Source: Pseudomonas sp. CROZ-RG-20F-R04-15
GTDB lineage: Bacteria > Pseudomonadota > Gammaproteobacteria > Pseudomonadales > Pseudomonadaceae
Reading direction: 5' to 3'
Assembly: GCF_022662375.1 (NCBI RefSeq)
Contig: NZ_JAKNQL010000015.1
Coordinates: 62,001-126,000, forward strand
Length of the DNA: 64,000 nucleotides
Below are positions 1 through 8,843 of this stretch, one piece after another; within the stretch, counting starts at the first letter, position 1; every line of letters begins with the position of its first letter. Both the position numbers and the translations under genes were made by a program. Below the pieces are notes generated by a model, which saw only the letters and a program-made list of their open reading frames with translations, was not told the origin of the DNA and searched no databases.

Positions 1-1615
1 GGTAGGCCGAGACGTTGAGGTTGATGTTCTTGACGTTGCCGAGGGAAAAACTGCGCGCCACGGTCAACCCGAAACGATCGGCGGCGGGCGCATCCCAATA
101 GGTCGAGTGGTCGTACGAGAAGCTCGTCGACAACCAGGAAAAATGCTTGGCCACGGTCACCGAATAACGCTGTTTGCCCGAGTTCAGCGCATAGGAATCG
201 GCATCGCCGACAAACTGCGAAAAGTTGGTGAAGGTCTTGTCGGAAAAGCGATAGCCCAAAAAGCGCAGATCGGTGCCGATGGCATCAAAACGTTTCGAAT
301 AGTTGATCCGGTAAGAGTTGCCGACCACGGTTTCACCGCTCCAGCGCAGTTTGGCCCGGGAGGTGGTGACGTCCCCCGACACCGCGCCGAAGACGCCGAG
401 ATCCTTACCGATACCGATCGCGTTGGACTGGTAACCCGCAGCGCCGAGCAGGCCGCCGTACACCGTCCAGTCTTTCGCCAGACCGTAGGCCGCCTCCGTC
501 GCCACGAATTCGGGCTCAGTGCCGCCGTTGCCAGTCAGGCGCGGCTGACCGGCGGACACCTTGTAGCGCAACTCACCTTCCCGGGACAGGAACGGCACGG
601 CGGCGGTGGCCACGGTGAACGTCTGCTCGGTGCCGTCCTCTTCGCGCACGGTCACGTCCAGGGTGCCTTGCACGCTGCTGTTGAGATCCTGAATGCTGAA
701 TGCGCCCGGCGTTACCGTGGTCGAGTACAACACGCGGCCCTGTTGGGACACGGTGACGGTCGCGTTGGTGCGTGCCACGCCACTGATCAACGGCGCATAC
801 CCGCGCAGGTTCGGCGGCAACATGCGGTCATCGCTGCTCAGGGTCGCACCGCGCAAAGCGAAGGTGTCGAACACGTCGGAGTTCAGATAATCCTCGCCCA
901 CCGACAGCTTCGAACGAATCGATGGCAACGCCCGATAGGCATACAAACGGTTCAACTGGAACGCTTCGCCGTGGGGATCATGGCTCTGGCTACCGGATTC
1001 CTGGCGCGCCTGATAATCGGCGCGAATGCGCCAGGCATCGAGATTGATCCCGGCCGTGCCGTAGCTCTGTAATGAACGCGAATCGCCGGACGGCGTATTG
1101 GTTTCGTGGCTATTGGCGATCACTCGGTAATCGAGCAGTGCGCCGTTGAGCCCGTCGCTCCAGGCGGCAGGCGGAATGTAGTTGGGGTCGTCGTATTCGA
1201 AGGTGGCTTGCGGCAGGCTGATCGACAGCCGTCCCAGATTTTTCATGTACTTGATCGAAGCATTTTCAATGCCGCGCAGATCCACGCATTGACCGTCAGC
1301 CAGACGCGGCAGGTTTTCCAGCAAAGCAGGCTTGAGACCAAAAGTCGCCACCAGGTCTGCGGGCAGACAGGCGTAACTTTCATCCGGTTTGTCACCGGCC
1401 TTGAACTCGATCGAGCGCGAGCCGAAGTAACGCTGGTTAACGGTAATGTCCAGCAAGTAACGGCCAGGCACGGTGTATTGGGCATGGGCAAACTGTCCGA
1501 GACTGATATCGTCGCTCTTATCGATATTCAGGAACTCCGAATTGAACTCCACGGCGTTTGAATAACGCGCACAGGAGATCAACACGCAAGACACGAAAAG
1601 TTTTCGGCCGTACAC
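1..1615 (-). CDS. Fimbrial outer-membrane usher protein (5' part, runs off left edge)
   Basis: The minus-strand reading frame is open from a GTG at 1615 to the window edge, about 538 codons, where a full usher has about 800-850. The N-terminus is a signal peptide (VYGRKLFVSCVLISC, probable cleavage after YSNA). It is followed by the usher N-terminal domain (EFNSEFLNIDKSDDISLGQF, then a cysteine-containing PDESYACLPADL stretch). Further in are usher beta-barrel segments, including the edge sequence SLGNVKNINLNVSAY. Ushers of the FimD/PapC family form the outer-membrane pore that assembles pilus subunits handed over by a periplasmic chaperone. The gene lies 84 bases downstream of a pilin gene on the same strand, so they probably share an operon. 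An AAAGG about 12 bases upstream supports the GTG start, but a different start cannot be excluded. Confidence 0.88.
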   Translation of the reverse strand, partial: MYGRKLFVSCVLISCARYSNAVEFNSEFLNIDKSDDISLGQFAHAQYTVPGRYLLDITVNQRYFGSRSIEFKAGDKPDESYACLPADLVATFGLKPALLENLPRLADGQCVDLRGIENASIKYMKNLGRLSISLPQATFEYDDPNYIPPAAWSDGLNGALLDYRVIANSHETNTPSGDSRSLQSYGTAGINLDAWRIRADYQARQESGSQSHDPHGEAFQLNRLYAYRALPSIRSKLSVGEDYLNSDVFDTFALRGATLSSDDRMLPPNLRGYAPLISGVARTNATVTVSQQGRVLYSTTVTPGAFSIQDLNSSVQGTLDVTVREEDGTEQTFTVATAAVPFLSREGELRYKVSAGQPRLTGNGGTEPEFVATEAAYGLAKDWTVYGGLLGAAGYQSNAIGIGKDLGVFGAVSGDVTTSRAKLRWSGETVVGNSYRINYSKRFDAIGTDLRFLGYRFSDKTFTNFSQFVGDADSYALNSGKQRYSVTVAKHFSWLSTSFSYDHSTYWDAPAADRFGLTVARSFSLGNVKNINLNVSAY

Positions 1616-1651
1616 GGTAAATAGCCTTTATCAGAACTTTGACGGAAAAGA

Positions 1652-1675
1652 AAAAAGGGGTTTTCACCCCTTTTT
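1652..1675 (-). terminator. Hairpin between pilin and usher genes
   Basis: A perfect 10-base inverted repeat (AAAAAGGGGT / ACCCCTTTTT, 4-base loop) ends in a T-run on either strand, the form of a Rho-independent terminator. It lies just after the pilin stop codon and before the usher start. It would let the abundant pilin be transcribed in excess over the usher, the usual purpose of such intercistronic hairpins in fimbrial operons. Confidence 0.7.
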
Positions 1676-1699
1676 CTTACAACGTGCGATACCGCGGTA

Positions 1700-2233
1700 T
1701 CAGTTGTAGGCCACGGTGAAGTTGGCAACGCTGTCTGCTTCACCGGTGGTGACGGTCGCAGCGGTGGCTTCGTACATGGCAGCGAAGGTCACGGTGTTGT
1801 TGCCGTTCTGCAGCACAACCGGAGCGACCTGCTCGGTGCCGTTGTCGAGCATTTCGCCAGCGCTGGCCTGCAGACGGATGCCGACGTTCTGCGCCAGACC
1901 GGTGGTGGCGAACAGGCCTGGAACCGCTGGATCCTGCACACCGCTGAAGGTGAAGCGCGCGTTCTTCTGGGTGGTGGTGTCGCAGTCGGTCAGGATGATG
2001 TCGAACTTGACCGGGGTCGAACGGCTGCCGATGGCGGTGAATTGATTCGATGGCACCTGACCCAGGGAAACGGTCTGGTCCAGAGAGCTGGCGTCGATAC
2101 CGCAGGCGCCGGATACGATTTCACCAATGAAACGCACGGTGCCAGGGTTGCCGGAGGCCGGCGTTGCAGCGTTGGCGAAAGAAGCGAGACCCATGACAAC
2201 GGTAGCGGCGGTAACAGCGACGAACTTTTTCAT
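1700..2233 (-). CDS. Type 1-like fimbrial major subunit (chaperone-usher pilin)
   Basis: This 177-residue protein has a clear Sec signal peptide (MKKFVAVTAATVVMGLASFANA) followed by a pilin core. Features of the FimA family are visible: a GTVRFIGEIVSGACGI start of the mature fold, a second cysteine in LTDCDT making the conserved disulfide, and a C-terminal beta-strand ending FTVAYN with the penultimate tyrosine used in donor-strand contacts. It is exported, folded on a chaperone and polymerised through the usher encoded next (1615-1). No chaperone gene lies between the two, although that is the commonest place for it; it may lie beyond the left edge. An AAGAGA about 9 bases upstream supports the start. 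Confidence 0.9.
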   Translation of the reverse strand: MKKFVAVTAATVVMGLASFANAATPASGNPGTVRFIGEIVSGACGIDASSLDQTVSLGQVPSNQFTAIGSRSTPVKFDIILTDCDTTTQKNARFTFSGVQDPAVPGLFATTGLAQNVGIRLQASAGEMLDNGTEQVAPVVLQNGNNTVTFAAMYEATAATVTTGEADSVANFTVAYN

Positions 2234-2546
2234 TATTCACATCTCTTGGGATAGTTATTTATTCGGCCCAGCGGCCTGGCTTTCCCAATCACTCATCAGC
2301 GGCATCAGGTTTATTCGCAGTTGCGAACAAACGTCCTCACGAACTTTGCAACCGATGGTCCCCCCCATATATCCGGCCTTTCCTTGCCGGACTTTCCAGG
2401 TATCCGTTGCACAGCCGTAAATCCGTAACAAGTCATCAGAACGCCGGGCATCTCTGCTCCGGAACAAATAGTGATCGAGACCCAAACGTGAAAATGTAAG
2501 TTCTTTCTTGCCGTCTTGTAGGACAATTCTCAGCAACCGAGAAATA
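2234..2546. other. Intergenic stretch upstream of the pilin gene
   Basis: This 313-base stretch lies between the pilin start (2233) and the mgtC stop (2547), both on the minus strand. It should hold the fimbrial promoter and the mgtC 3' end. I see no convincing hairpin terminator, repeat or gene. The open frames crossing it are extensions or shadows of mgtC. Confidence 0.5.
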
Positions 2547-3263
2547 TCATTCCGTGGTACTCGGACTCCAGAACGCCTGCACCACCAGCGCCGACGTGGC
2601 AATTCGCGCCACCAGTGCGTCGAGTTCATCGCCATCGACCGACGTTGTCGCCAGTGTCGCTTCAATCTCGATTTCATCGGCGCCAAACGCATGCACATCA
2701 ACATCACTGGCCGGGTAGTTGCTGCGCTCAAGCTCGGCTTCGAGCAAGGCGAACACGGCGGTTTGCTGCGAACGTCGGGCGATGACGTAGACGATGTTGG
2801 TGACTTCCGCCGAGACCACGTCCAGTGGCTGGCGGTTGATGTTGTTGACGATCGGCCGCAGCAAGGTATTGGCGGCGAGGATGAACAGTGTGCCGAGCAC
2901 GGCTTCTGCGAGCAGGTCGGCACCGGCACAGGCGCCAACCGCAGCAGACGTCCACAAGGTTGCGGCGGTATTGAGACCGCGCACGTTGCCCTCTTCGCGC
3001 ATGATCACCCCGGCGCCGAGAAAGCCGATGCCGGAGACCACGTAAGCGACCACGCGCACCGCACCTTCGGCGCCCGCGAGACGGTTGGCCATGTCGACAA
3101 AAATCGCCGCGCCGACGGCGACCAGTACGTTGGTGCGCAAGCCGGCGGTGCGTTGCCGGTACTGGCGCTCGAAGCCGATCAGACCACCGAGAATGAACGC
3201 GGCACTGAGGCTGACCAGGGTGTCGAGCAGTGAATCGAGGTTGAGGTTGTTGATGGCTTGCAT
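2547..3263 (-). CDS. mgtC: MgtC/SapB family membrane protein
   Basis: This 238-residue protein begins MQAINNLNLDSLL. About five hydrophobic segments fill roughly the first 140 residues and contain the family signatures LGGLIGFERQYRQRTAGLRTN and GIGFLGAGVI. A soluble C-terminal domain (about residues 150-238) ends in AFWSPSTTE, so this is the long MgtC type with an ACT-like tail. MgtC proteins are tied to magnesium limitation and, in intracellular bacteria, inhibit F-type ATP synthase; the role in this strain is inferred. The gene follows a P-type Mg2+ ATPase gene on the same strand, as in many mgtA/mgtB-mgtC loci. I chose the ATG at 3263 because an AAGGA lies about 8 bases upstream; the open frame extends further upstream without support. 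Confidence 0.9.
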   Translation of the reverse strand: MQAINNLNLDSLLDTLVSLSAAFILGGLIGFERQYRQRTAGLRTNVLVAVGAAIFVDMANRLAGAEGAVRVVAYVVSGIGFLGAGVIMREEGNVRGLNTAATLWTSAAVGACAGADLLAEAVLGTLFILAANTLLRPIVNNINRQPLDVVSAEVTNIVYVIARRSQQTAVFALLEAELERSNYPASDVDVHAFGADEIEIEATLATTSVDGDELDALVARIATSALVVQAFWSPSTTE

Positions 3264-3293
3264 GATGAAATCCTTGAAAACACAAAGTCCCTT

Positions 3294-3380
3294 GTGGGAG
3301 CGAGCCTGCTCGCGAAGGCGGTGTGTCAGCCAACATGCATGGCACTGACACGACGCCTTCGCGAGCAGGCTCGCTCCCAC
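3294..3380. repeat. REP pair (BIME) between mgtA and mgtC
   Basis: Two inverted copies of the Pseudomonas REP element (core GTGGGAGCGAGCCTGCTCGC) at 3294-3320 and 3354-3380 flank a 33-base spacer. The same core recurs at four other places in the window. It lies between mgtA and mgtC and may affect mRNA stability or termination. Confidence 0.9.
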
Positions 3381-3403
3381 ATTGGAACAGCGTTGTTCTG
3401 CGG

Positions 3404-6103
3404 TTATTGCCAGCCGAACCGGCGGATGTAGAAACCTTTCACCGCCTGGGTCAGCGTCATGTACGCCAGCAGAATCACTGGCAGGAACACGAAATACAGC
3501 GACGGCAACGCCTGCAGTTTGAAGTAGTGCGCCAGCGGCCCCATCGGCAGGAAGATGCCGACCGCCATGATGATTCCGGTCATGACCAGCAGCGGCATGG
3601 CGGCGCGGCTTTGCAGGAACGGAATCTTCGGCGTACGGATCATGTGCACGATCAGCGTCTGGGTCAGCAACCCGACCACGAACCAGCCGGACTGGAACAG
3701 GGTCTGGTGATCCGGGGTGTTGGCATCGAATACGTACCACATCAAGGCGAACGTGGTGATGTCAAAGATCGAACTGATCGGGCCGAAGAACAGCATGAAG
3801 CGCCCGACGTCGCCCGGCTGCCAGCGTTGTGGTTTTTTCAGCATTTCCTCATCGACGTTATCGAACGGAATGGCGATCTGCGAAATGTCGTAGAGCAGGT
3901 TCTGCACCAGCAGGTGCATCGGCAGCATTGGCAGGAACGGAATGAACGCACTGGCGACCAGCACCGAGAAGACGTTGCCGAAGTTGGAACTGGCAGTCAT
4001 CTTGATGTACTTGAGCATGTTGGCGAAGGTGCGACGCCCTTCGAGCACGCCCTCCTCCAGCACCATCAGGCTCTTTTCGAGGAGGATGATGTCCGCCGCT
4101 TCCTTGGCGATGTCCACCGCGCTGTCCACGGAAATACCGATGTCAGCCGTACGCAGCGCGGGGGCATCGTTGATGCCGTCGCCCATGAAGCCGACCACAT
4201 GGCCGTTGCCCTTGAGGATGCGCACGATGCGCTCCTTGTGCGACGGCGTCAGTTTGGCAAAGACATTGGTCTTCTCAACGGCCACCGCCAGTTCGGCATC
4301 GCTCATGCGCTCGACGTCATTGCCCAGCAGCAGGCCTTGTTGCGCGAGGCCGACTTCGCGGCAGATCTTCGCGGTCACCAGCTCGTTGTCGCCAGTCAGC
4401 ACTTTCACGGCCACGCCATGCTCGGCCAATGCCTTCAGCGCGGGCGCGGTGCTTTCCTTCGGTGGATCGAGAAACGCCACGTAACCGATCAGCGTCAGTT
4501 CCTGCTCATCGGCCAGGCTATAAACTTCGCGACCTTCTGGCATCGAGCGTGCGGCCACCGCCACTACGCGCAAGCCTTCAGCGTTGAATGCTGCGGTGAC
4601 CTGACGAATCCGGGTCAGCAATTCATCGCTCAAGGCTTCATCGACCTCGCCGTGACGCACGCGGCTGCACACCGCCAGGACTTCTTCCACCGCACCTTTG
4701 CAGATCAGTTGATGTGGCTGGCCACGCCCTTCGACCACCACCGACATACGCCGACGATTGAAGTCGAACGGGATCTCATCGACCTTGCGAAATGCCGTGC
4801 CGACTTTCAGTTCGCGGTGGACTTCCACGTGCTCCAGCACCGCGACGTCGAGCAGGTTTTTCAGGCCGGTCTGGTAGTAGCTGTTGAGGTAAGCCATTTC
4901 CAGCACGTCATCGGAGTCTTCGCCCCAGACATCGACATTGCGCGCGAGGAAGATCTTGTCCTGAGTCAGCGTGCCGGTCTTGTCGGTGCACAGTACGTCC
5001 ATGGCGCCAAAGTTCTGGATCGCATCAAGGCGTTTGACGATGACTTTTTTACGCGACAGAAACACCGCACCTTTGGCCAGCGTCGAGGTGACGATCATCG
5101 GCAGCATTTCCGGGGTCAGGCCCACGGCAATCGACAGCGCAAACAGCAGTGCTTCAGTCCAGTCGCCCTTGGTGAAGCCGTTGATGAACAGCACCAGCGG
5201 CGCCATCACGAACATGAAACGGATCAACAGCCAGCTGACCTTGTTGACACCTTGCTGGAACGAAGTGACTGCGCGATCGGTTGCGCCAACCCGTTGCGCC
5301 AACGCACCGAAATAGGTGCTATTGCCGGTGGTGAGAATCACAGCCACCGCCGTACCCGACACCACGTTGGTGCCCATGAACAGAATGTTGTCCAGTTCCA
5401 GCGGATTGCGCGTGTCGCGATCGGCCTGACGCGGGAATTTTTCCACCGGCATCGATTCGCCAGTCATCGCTGCCTGACTGACGAACAGGTCCTTGGCGCT
5501 GAGCACCCGGCAATCGGCCGGAATCATGTCACCGGCCGAGAGCACGATCAGATCGCCCGGCACCAATTGTTTGATCGGTAATTCGCTGCGCGGCGCGTCA
5601 CGGCGCATTACCGTGGCGGTGTTGCTGACCATGGCTTTGAGTGCGTCGGCGGCCTGATTGGATTTGCTTTCCTGCCAGAAGCGCAGCAGCGTCGACAGCA
5701 CCACCATGGAGAAAATCACCACGGCGGCCTTGAGGTCTTCGGTCAGCCACGAGATCACCGCCAACAGGGTCAGCAGCAGGTTGAACGGGTTTTTGTAGCA
5801 GTGCCACAGGTGAGTCCACCATGGCAGCGGCTGTTCGTGCTCGACTTCGTTGAGACCGTATTGCGCACGCAGCGCATCGACTTCGAAATCGGTCAGGCCA
5901 TCGGAATGCGTGCCGAGTGACGACAGTAAACCAGCGGTGTCGCAATGCGCGGCATCGACCAGGGTGTTGGCCAGAGTGGGTGGGACTTCACGGCTGACCG
6001 TGGTGTCGTTGATCGATTCCAGCAGCGCCAGACGACGGAAGTGCCGGGCGATGTGGCGGGTCCGCAGAAAACCTGCGAAAAATTCCTTGAGCGTAAGTTT
6101 CAT
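3404..6103 (-). CDS. mgtA: Magnesium-translocating P-type ATPase
   Basis: This 899-residue P3-type ATPase imports Mg2+ across the inner membrane. The core motifs are in order: the actuator-domain AMTGESMPVEK, the phosphorylation site CTDKTGTLTQDK, and the hinge GFMGDGINDAPAL. Membrane segments lie at about residues 90-145, 280-350 and in the C-terminal 200 residues, ending KGFYIRRFGWQ. Length matches the MgtA/MgtB family. The start at ATG 6103 is preceded by AGGGG at good distance; an in-frame ATG at 6184 would add 27 arginine-rich residues and looks unlikely. mgtC lies downstream on the same strand, so the pair is probably induced together by low Mg2+. No leader peptide or riboswitch was recognised by eye. 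Confidence 0.95.
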   Translation of the reverse strand: MKLTLKEFFAGFLRTRHIARHFRRLALLESINDTTVSREVPPTLANTLVDAAHCDTAGLLSSLGTHSDGLTDFEVDALRAQYGLNEVEHEQPLPWWTHLWHCYKNPFNLLLTLLAVISWLTEDLKAAVVIFSMVVLSTLLRFWQESKSNQAADALKAMVSNTATVMRRDAPRSELPIKQLVPGDLIVLSAGDMIPADCRVLSAKDLFVSQAAMTGESMPVEKFPRQADRDTRNPLELDNILFMGTNVVSGTAVAVILTTGNSTYFGALAQRVGATDRAVTSFQQGVNKVSWLLIRFMFVMAPLVLFINGFTKGDWTEALLFALSIAVGLTPEMLPMIVTSTLAKGAVFLSRKKVIVKRLDAIQNFGAMDVLCTDKTGTLTQDKIFLARNVDVWGEDSDDVLEMAYLNSYYQTGLKNLLDVAVLEHVEVHRELKVGTAFRKVDEIPFDFNRRRMSVVVEGRGQPHQLICKGAVEEVLAVCSRVRHGEVDEALSDELLTRIRQVTAAFNAEGLRVVAVAARSMPEGREVYSLADEQELTLIGYVAFLDPPKESTAPALKALAEHGVAVKVLTGDNELVTAKICREVGLAQQGLLLGNDVERMSDAELAVAVEKTNVFAKLTPSHKERIVRILKGNGHVVGFMGDGINDAPALRTADIGISVDSAVDIAKEAADIILLEKSLMVLEEGVLEGRRTFANMLKYIKMTASSNFGNVFSVLVASAFIPFLPMLPMHLLVQNLLYDISQIAIPFDNVDEEMLKKPQRWQPGDVGRFMLFFGPISSIFDITTFALMWYVFDANTPDHQTLFQSGWFVVGLLTQTLIVHMIRTPKIPFLQSRAAMPLLVMTGIIMAVGIFLPMGPLAHYFKLQALPSLYFVFLPVILLAYMTLTQAVKGFYIRRFGWQ

Positions 6104-6551
6104 GGCTGTTGCCCCTATGGTCAGCCGGGAAACCGTCAAGCAGGTACGGCCGCGCCTCGTCCGCCGGAACAACCGGCACGGCAAGGCTTGGCGCGCCAGT
6201 CAGAAAAGACAGGCGTGTCGATAGGGCTGCGATGACGACAATAAAGTCGCAATCACGCTCTGTTCAGCGTCGATGAGAAGGAACGTCCAGACATGACCCA
6301 GGACGGGGCATGCACGGGATGCCGCTGCTCGCTTTTACGGCGAGACAACGGCAGAGAAAGGCTGCGCGTTATCTTGCCGAGAATCTGCCGGTTACCGAGA
6401 CCGGCCGACAACTGTCACTCGAACAAGTACCCACTGTGGGTCTCCGCTATTGATGAAAACGCGCGAAGCTTACGCCCCGATGATTGGAGAGTAAACCTGC
6501 AAAGGGAAGTGTGTCGGGGAATGTGGGGGATGTTCAGGAAGGGTTCAGGAT
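6104..6551. other. Upstream region of mgtA, no gene recognised
   Basis: This stretch of about 450 bases must contain the mgtA promoter and 5' leader on the minus strand. The open frames in it (for example 6293-6553, plus strand) have no recognisable protein features and are not annotated. I could not identify a PhoP box or a Mg2+-sensing leader with confidence. Confidence 0.4.
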
Positions 6552-6663
6552 GATCGTTCCCACGCTCTGCGTGGGAATGCAGCCTGGGACGCTCCGCGTC
6601 CCTTCCAGAAGCCGAACGCGGAGCGTCCGTTGAGGCATTCCCACGCAGAGCGTGGGAACGATC
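6552..6663. repeat. Palindromic repeat pair of a second family (GTTCCCACGC type)
   Basis: Inverted copies of GATCGTTCCCACGCTCTGCG lie at the two ends (6552-6580 and 6635-6663). Between them are two smaller inverted pieces (GACGCTCCGCGTC and GAACGCGGAGCGTC). The element is distinct from the GTGGGAGCGAG REPs elsewhere in the window. It lies just downstream of pvdA on the minus strand, where the folded RNA could end or protect the pvdA transcript. Confidence 0.8.
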
Positions 6664-6682
6664 TGGTTCAGGCAAAGTGGAT

Positions 6683-8017
6683 TCAGCTGGCAGTCGCCAA
6701 CAGCAGATCCGCCATCGACCGATGTCCGCGATGCTTGCCATGCTCATACAGCGAACCGGCAATCTCGTCCGCACGAATCGGCAACACCGACAGCAACGTG
6801 TCGCTCAGACCATGGCTGGCCTGGCAGAAGCCCTGCATGTAAATGCCGGCTTTGCAGCGTTCGTCGGTAATCAGTTTGTAGTTGCGATCAACTTCGAAAT
6901 CGCCGAGGTATTCTTCCAGCGGCGCCAGCAGTTTGCGGTGCATCTGCCGCTCGTAGCCGGTGGCCAGAACAACCGCGTCGTAATTGCGCACAGTGACTTC
7001 GTCAGTGGCGCTGTTGCGCACGGCCAGTTCGATACCGTTGTCGGTGGCAGTAGCGCTCTCGACAGTGGTCAGCGTACGGAACGCGTGACGGGCAATCCCG
7101 GACACCTTCTGGCGATAGAAGATGCCGTAGATGCGCTCGATCAGGTCGATGTCGACCACCGAGTAGTTGGTGTTGTGGTACTCGTTGACCAGACGCTCAC
7201 GCTCGGCGCTGTTTTGCTGGAACACCAGGTCGGTGAATTCCGGCGAGAACACTTCGTTGACGAACGGGCTGTCGTCCGCAGGTTTCAGGGCCGAGCCGCG
7301 CAGGATCATGTCGACCTGTACCGACGGGAACGAATCATTCAGGTCGATAAAGGCTTCCGCCGCACTCTGTCCGCCACCGATGATCGCGATGCTCATCGGC
7401 TGATTGTTCACGCACGGCTGCTTGGCCATTTGCGACAAATACTGCGAGTGGTGGAACACGCGAGTGTCGCCCTTCAGCGCTTTGAACGCCTCGGGAATAC
7501 GCGGCGTGCCACCGGCGCTGACCACCACCGAACGGGTGGTCCGCACATGTTGCAGACCGTCGCTGCCACGGGAAATCACGCGCAGCGCTTCAACCTGATG
7601 GTTGTGCAGCACCGGTTCGATGGTCAGCACTTCTTCGCCGTAACGGCTTTGTTCGGTGAACTGCCCGGCGACCCAGCGCAGGTAGTCGTTGTACTCCATG
7701 CGGCATGGATAAAAAGTGCCGAGGTTGATGAAGTCGACCAGACGGCCGTGGTACTTCAGGTAATTGACGAAGGAATACGGGCTGGTCGGATTGCGCAGGG
7801 TCACCAGATCCTTGAGGAAGGAAATCTGCAACTCGCTTTGCGTCGACAGGGTGTTGCCGTGCCAGCTGTAGTTGGCCTGTTTGTCGAGGAACAGCACATC
7901 CAGCTCGCCCTGAGTCGGGCCGCGCTCTTGCAGAGCGATGGCCAGCGCCAGGTTCGAAGGGCCGAAACCGACGCCGATCAGGTCGTGAACGATGGGCGAT
8001 GCAATTGCCTGTGTCAT
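6683..8017 (-). CDS. pvdA: L-ornithine N5-monooxygenase PvdA
   Basis: This 444-residue flavin monooxygenase hydroxylates the side-chain nitrogen of L-ornithine, using FAD and NADPH, to supply the hydroxamate precursor of pyoverdine. Visible are the N-terminal FAD-binding GVGFGPSNLALAIAL, the substrate-region motif SELQISFLKDLVTLRNPTSP, the NADPH-binding IIGGGQSAAEAF and the C-terminal ATGYERQ. Length equals that of P. aeruginosa PvdA. The gene sits downstream of fpvI on the same strand but has its own exact PvdS-type promoter motif at 8115-8138. No formyl- or acetyltransferase for the product is found nearby. Confidence 0.97.
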   Translation of the reverse strand: MTQAIASPIVHDLIGVGFGPSNLALAIALQERGPTQGELDVLFLDKQANYSWHGNTLSTQSELQISFLKDLVTLRNPTSPYSFVNYLKYHGRLVDFINLGTFYPCRMEYNDYLRWVAGQFTEQSRYGEEVLTIEPVLHNHQVEALRVISRGSDGLQHVRTTRSVVVSAGGTPRIPEAFKALKGDTRVFHHSQYLSQMAKQPCVNNQPMSIAIIGGGQSAAEAFIDLNDSFPSVQVDMILRGSALKPADDSPFVNEVFSPEFTDLVFQQNSAERERLVNEYHNTNYSVVDIDLIERIYGIFYRQKVSGIARHAFRTLTTVESATATDNGIELAVRNSATDEVTVRNYDAVVLATGYERQMHRKLLAPLEEYLGDFEVDRNYKLITDERCKAGIYMQGFCQASHGLSDTLLSVLPIRADEIAGSLYEHGKHRGHRSMADLLLATAS

Positions 8018-8114
8018 TTCCAGTGTCCTCTGGATGAACCCCTCAACCGTGGGGATAAAGCCTGGGTGACCTGACCGGCCCGAAGCAGGACAGCAGATCG
8101 TCTGTTGAGTAGGA

Positions 8115-8138
8115 ACGAGGACGGTGAAAAAAAATTTA
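8115..8138 (-). promoter_or_regulatory. PvdS iron-starvation box of pvdA
   Basis: On the minus strand the sequence reads TAAAT-N16-CGT, the exact iron-starvation box recognised by the ECF sigma factor PvdS. It ends about 98 bases before the pvdA start and lies in the short gap after the fpvI stop codon. It gives pvdA iron-regulated transcription independent of fpvI. Confidence 0.85.
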
Positions 8139-8149
8139 CTGAGGAAGGA

Positions 8150-8632
8150 TCAATGGGCGTCCCATTGTTTGATGCGTAACCGGCAATGCTTCATGGCATT
8201 GACGATGTGTTTTTCCACCAGCGCTTTGGAAATCCCGAGGCTTTCAGCGATTTCGTTATGGGACAGGCCTTCAATCTTGCGCAGCAGAAAACTTTCGCGA
8301 CACAGCGGTGACAATTCTGCCAGTGCGCGCTGAAGCATTGCCAGACGTTGACCGTGATCAAGGGTGCCATGGGGCGACGGGGTGAAATAGCGCTCTTCGC
8401 TGTCCAGCACGTCAAGCGGCTCGGCCTGACGCAAGGCGTTGCGCCGATGATCATCGATGACCAGGTTCAAGGCTGTGCGATAAAGGAAGGCCCGCGGTTG
8501 TTCGATCGGCGTATCGCTGGAACGCTCCAGCACCCGCACATAAGCGTCATGCACCACATCTTCGGCCACCTGACGGTTGCCCAGTCTGGCGTTAAGGAAA
8601 CACACCAGCTCGCGATAGTAGTTTTCCAACAT
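8150..8632 (-). CDS. fpvI: ECF sigma factor FpvI
   Basis: This 160-residue sigma-70 family factor of the iron-starvation ECF group starts MLENYYRELVCFLNARLGNR (region 2). Its body includes AEDVVHDAYVRVLE and PRAFLYRTALNLVIDDHRR. Region 4 is LSPLCRESFLLRKIEGLSHNEIAESLGISKALVEKHI, a helix-turn-helix. Length and position next to pvdA match P. aeruginosa FpvI, which drives fpvA after ferripyoverdine binds FpvA. PvdS is closely related, but the position favours FpvI. I chose the ATG at 8632; the 27-residue upstream extension looks non-coding. The anti-sigma gene fpvR, next to fpvI in P. aeruginosa, is not present here. Confidence 0.85.
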   Translation of the reverse strand: MLENYYRELVCFLNARLGNRQVAEDVVHDAYVRVLERSSDTPIEQPRAFLYRTALNLVIDDHRRNALRQAEPLDVLDSEERYFTPSPHGTLDHGQRLAMLQRALAELSPLCRESFLLRKIEGLSHNEIAESLGISKALVEKHIVNAMKHCRLRIKQWDAH

Positions 8633-8723
8633 GACTCCCGACCGCAACGGTGCGGTTTCGATCCTTGAGCCAGATCCGCCAGGGTCAAAACGACAATGGC
8701 ACGATGGTGGCAATTTCAGATGC

Positions 8724-8742
8724 GTAATTTATAGTAATTCTC
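8724..8742 (-). promoter_or_regulatory. Candidate Fur box upstream of fpvI
   Basis: Read on the minus strand, GAGAATTACTATAAATTAC matches the 19-base Fur consensus at 11 positions. It lies about 90-110 bases before the fpvI start. Fur repression is the known control of fpvI/pvdS-type sigma genes, so the position fits, but the match was scored by eye and is only moderate. Confidence 0.45.
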
Positions 8743-8819
8743 ATATAGATTTAAAGTGCTGTTTCAATTTGCCCGACAAATTGTGGGCATCTATACCTGT
8801 TACCGGGTTTTTCAGCGCT

Positions 8820-8843
8820 TAAATTACCTGCCGCGTCTCTCGT
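8820..8843 (+). promoter_or_regulatory. PvdS iron-starvation box of pvdRT-opmQ
   Basis: An exact TAAAT-N16-CGT motif lies on the plus strand, ending 108 bases before the pvdR start. It places the exporter operon under PvdS control. It is separate from, and divergent to, the Fur-like site of fpvI. Confidence 0.85.

Noticed and set aside
3294..3380. Repeated palindromes resembling a short CRISPR array
   Set aside because: There are only two inverted copies per site with no regular spacers and no cas genes. They are REP/BIME elements.
3323..5581. Plus-strand open frame of 752 codons opposite mgtA
   Set aside because: It is antisense to a P-type ATPase with all catalytic motifs, begins in a REP element and shows no recognisable domain.
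6293..6553. Small plus-strand frame of 86 codons in the mgtA-pvdA gap
   Set aside because: Composition is Arg/Cys-rich without a domain, no good ribosome site is seen and it runs into a palindromic repeat. It was left out as probable non-coding sequence.
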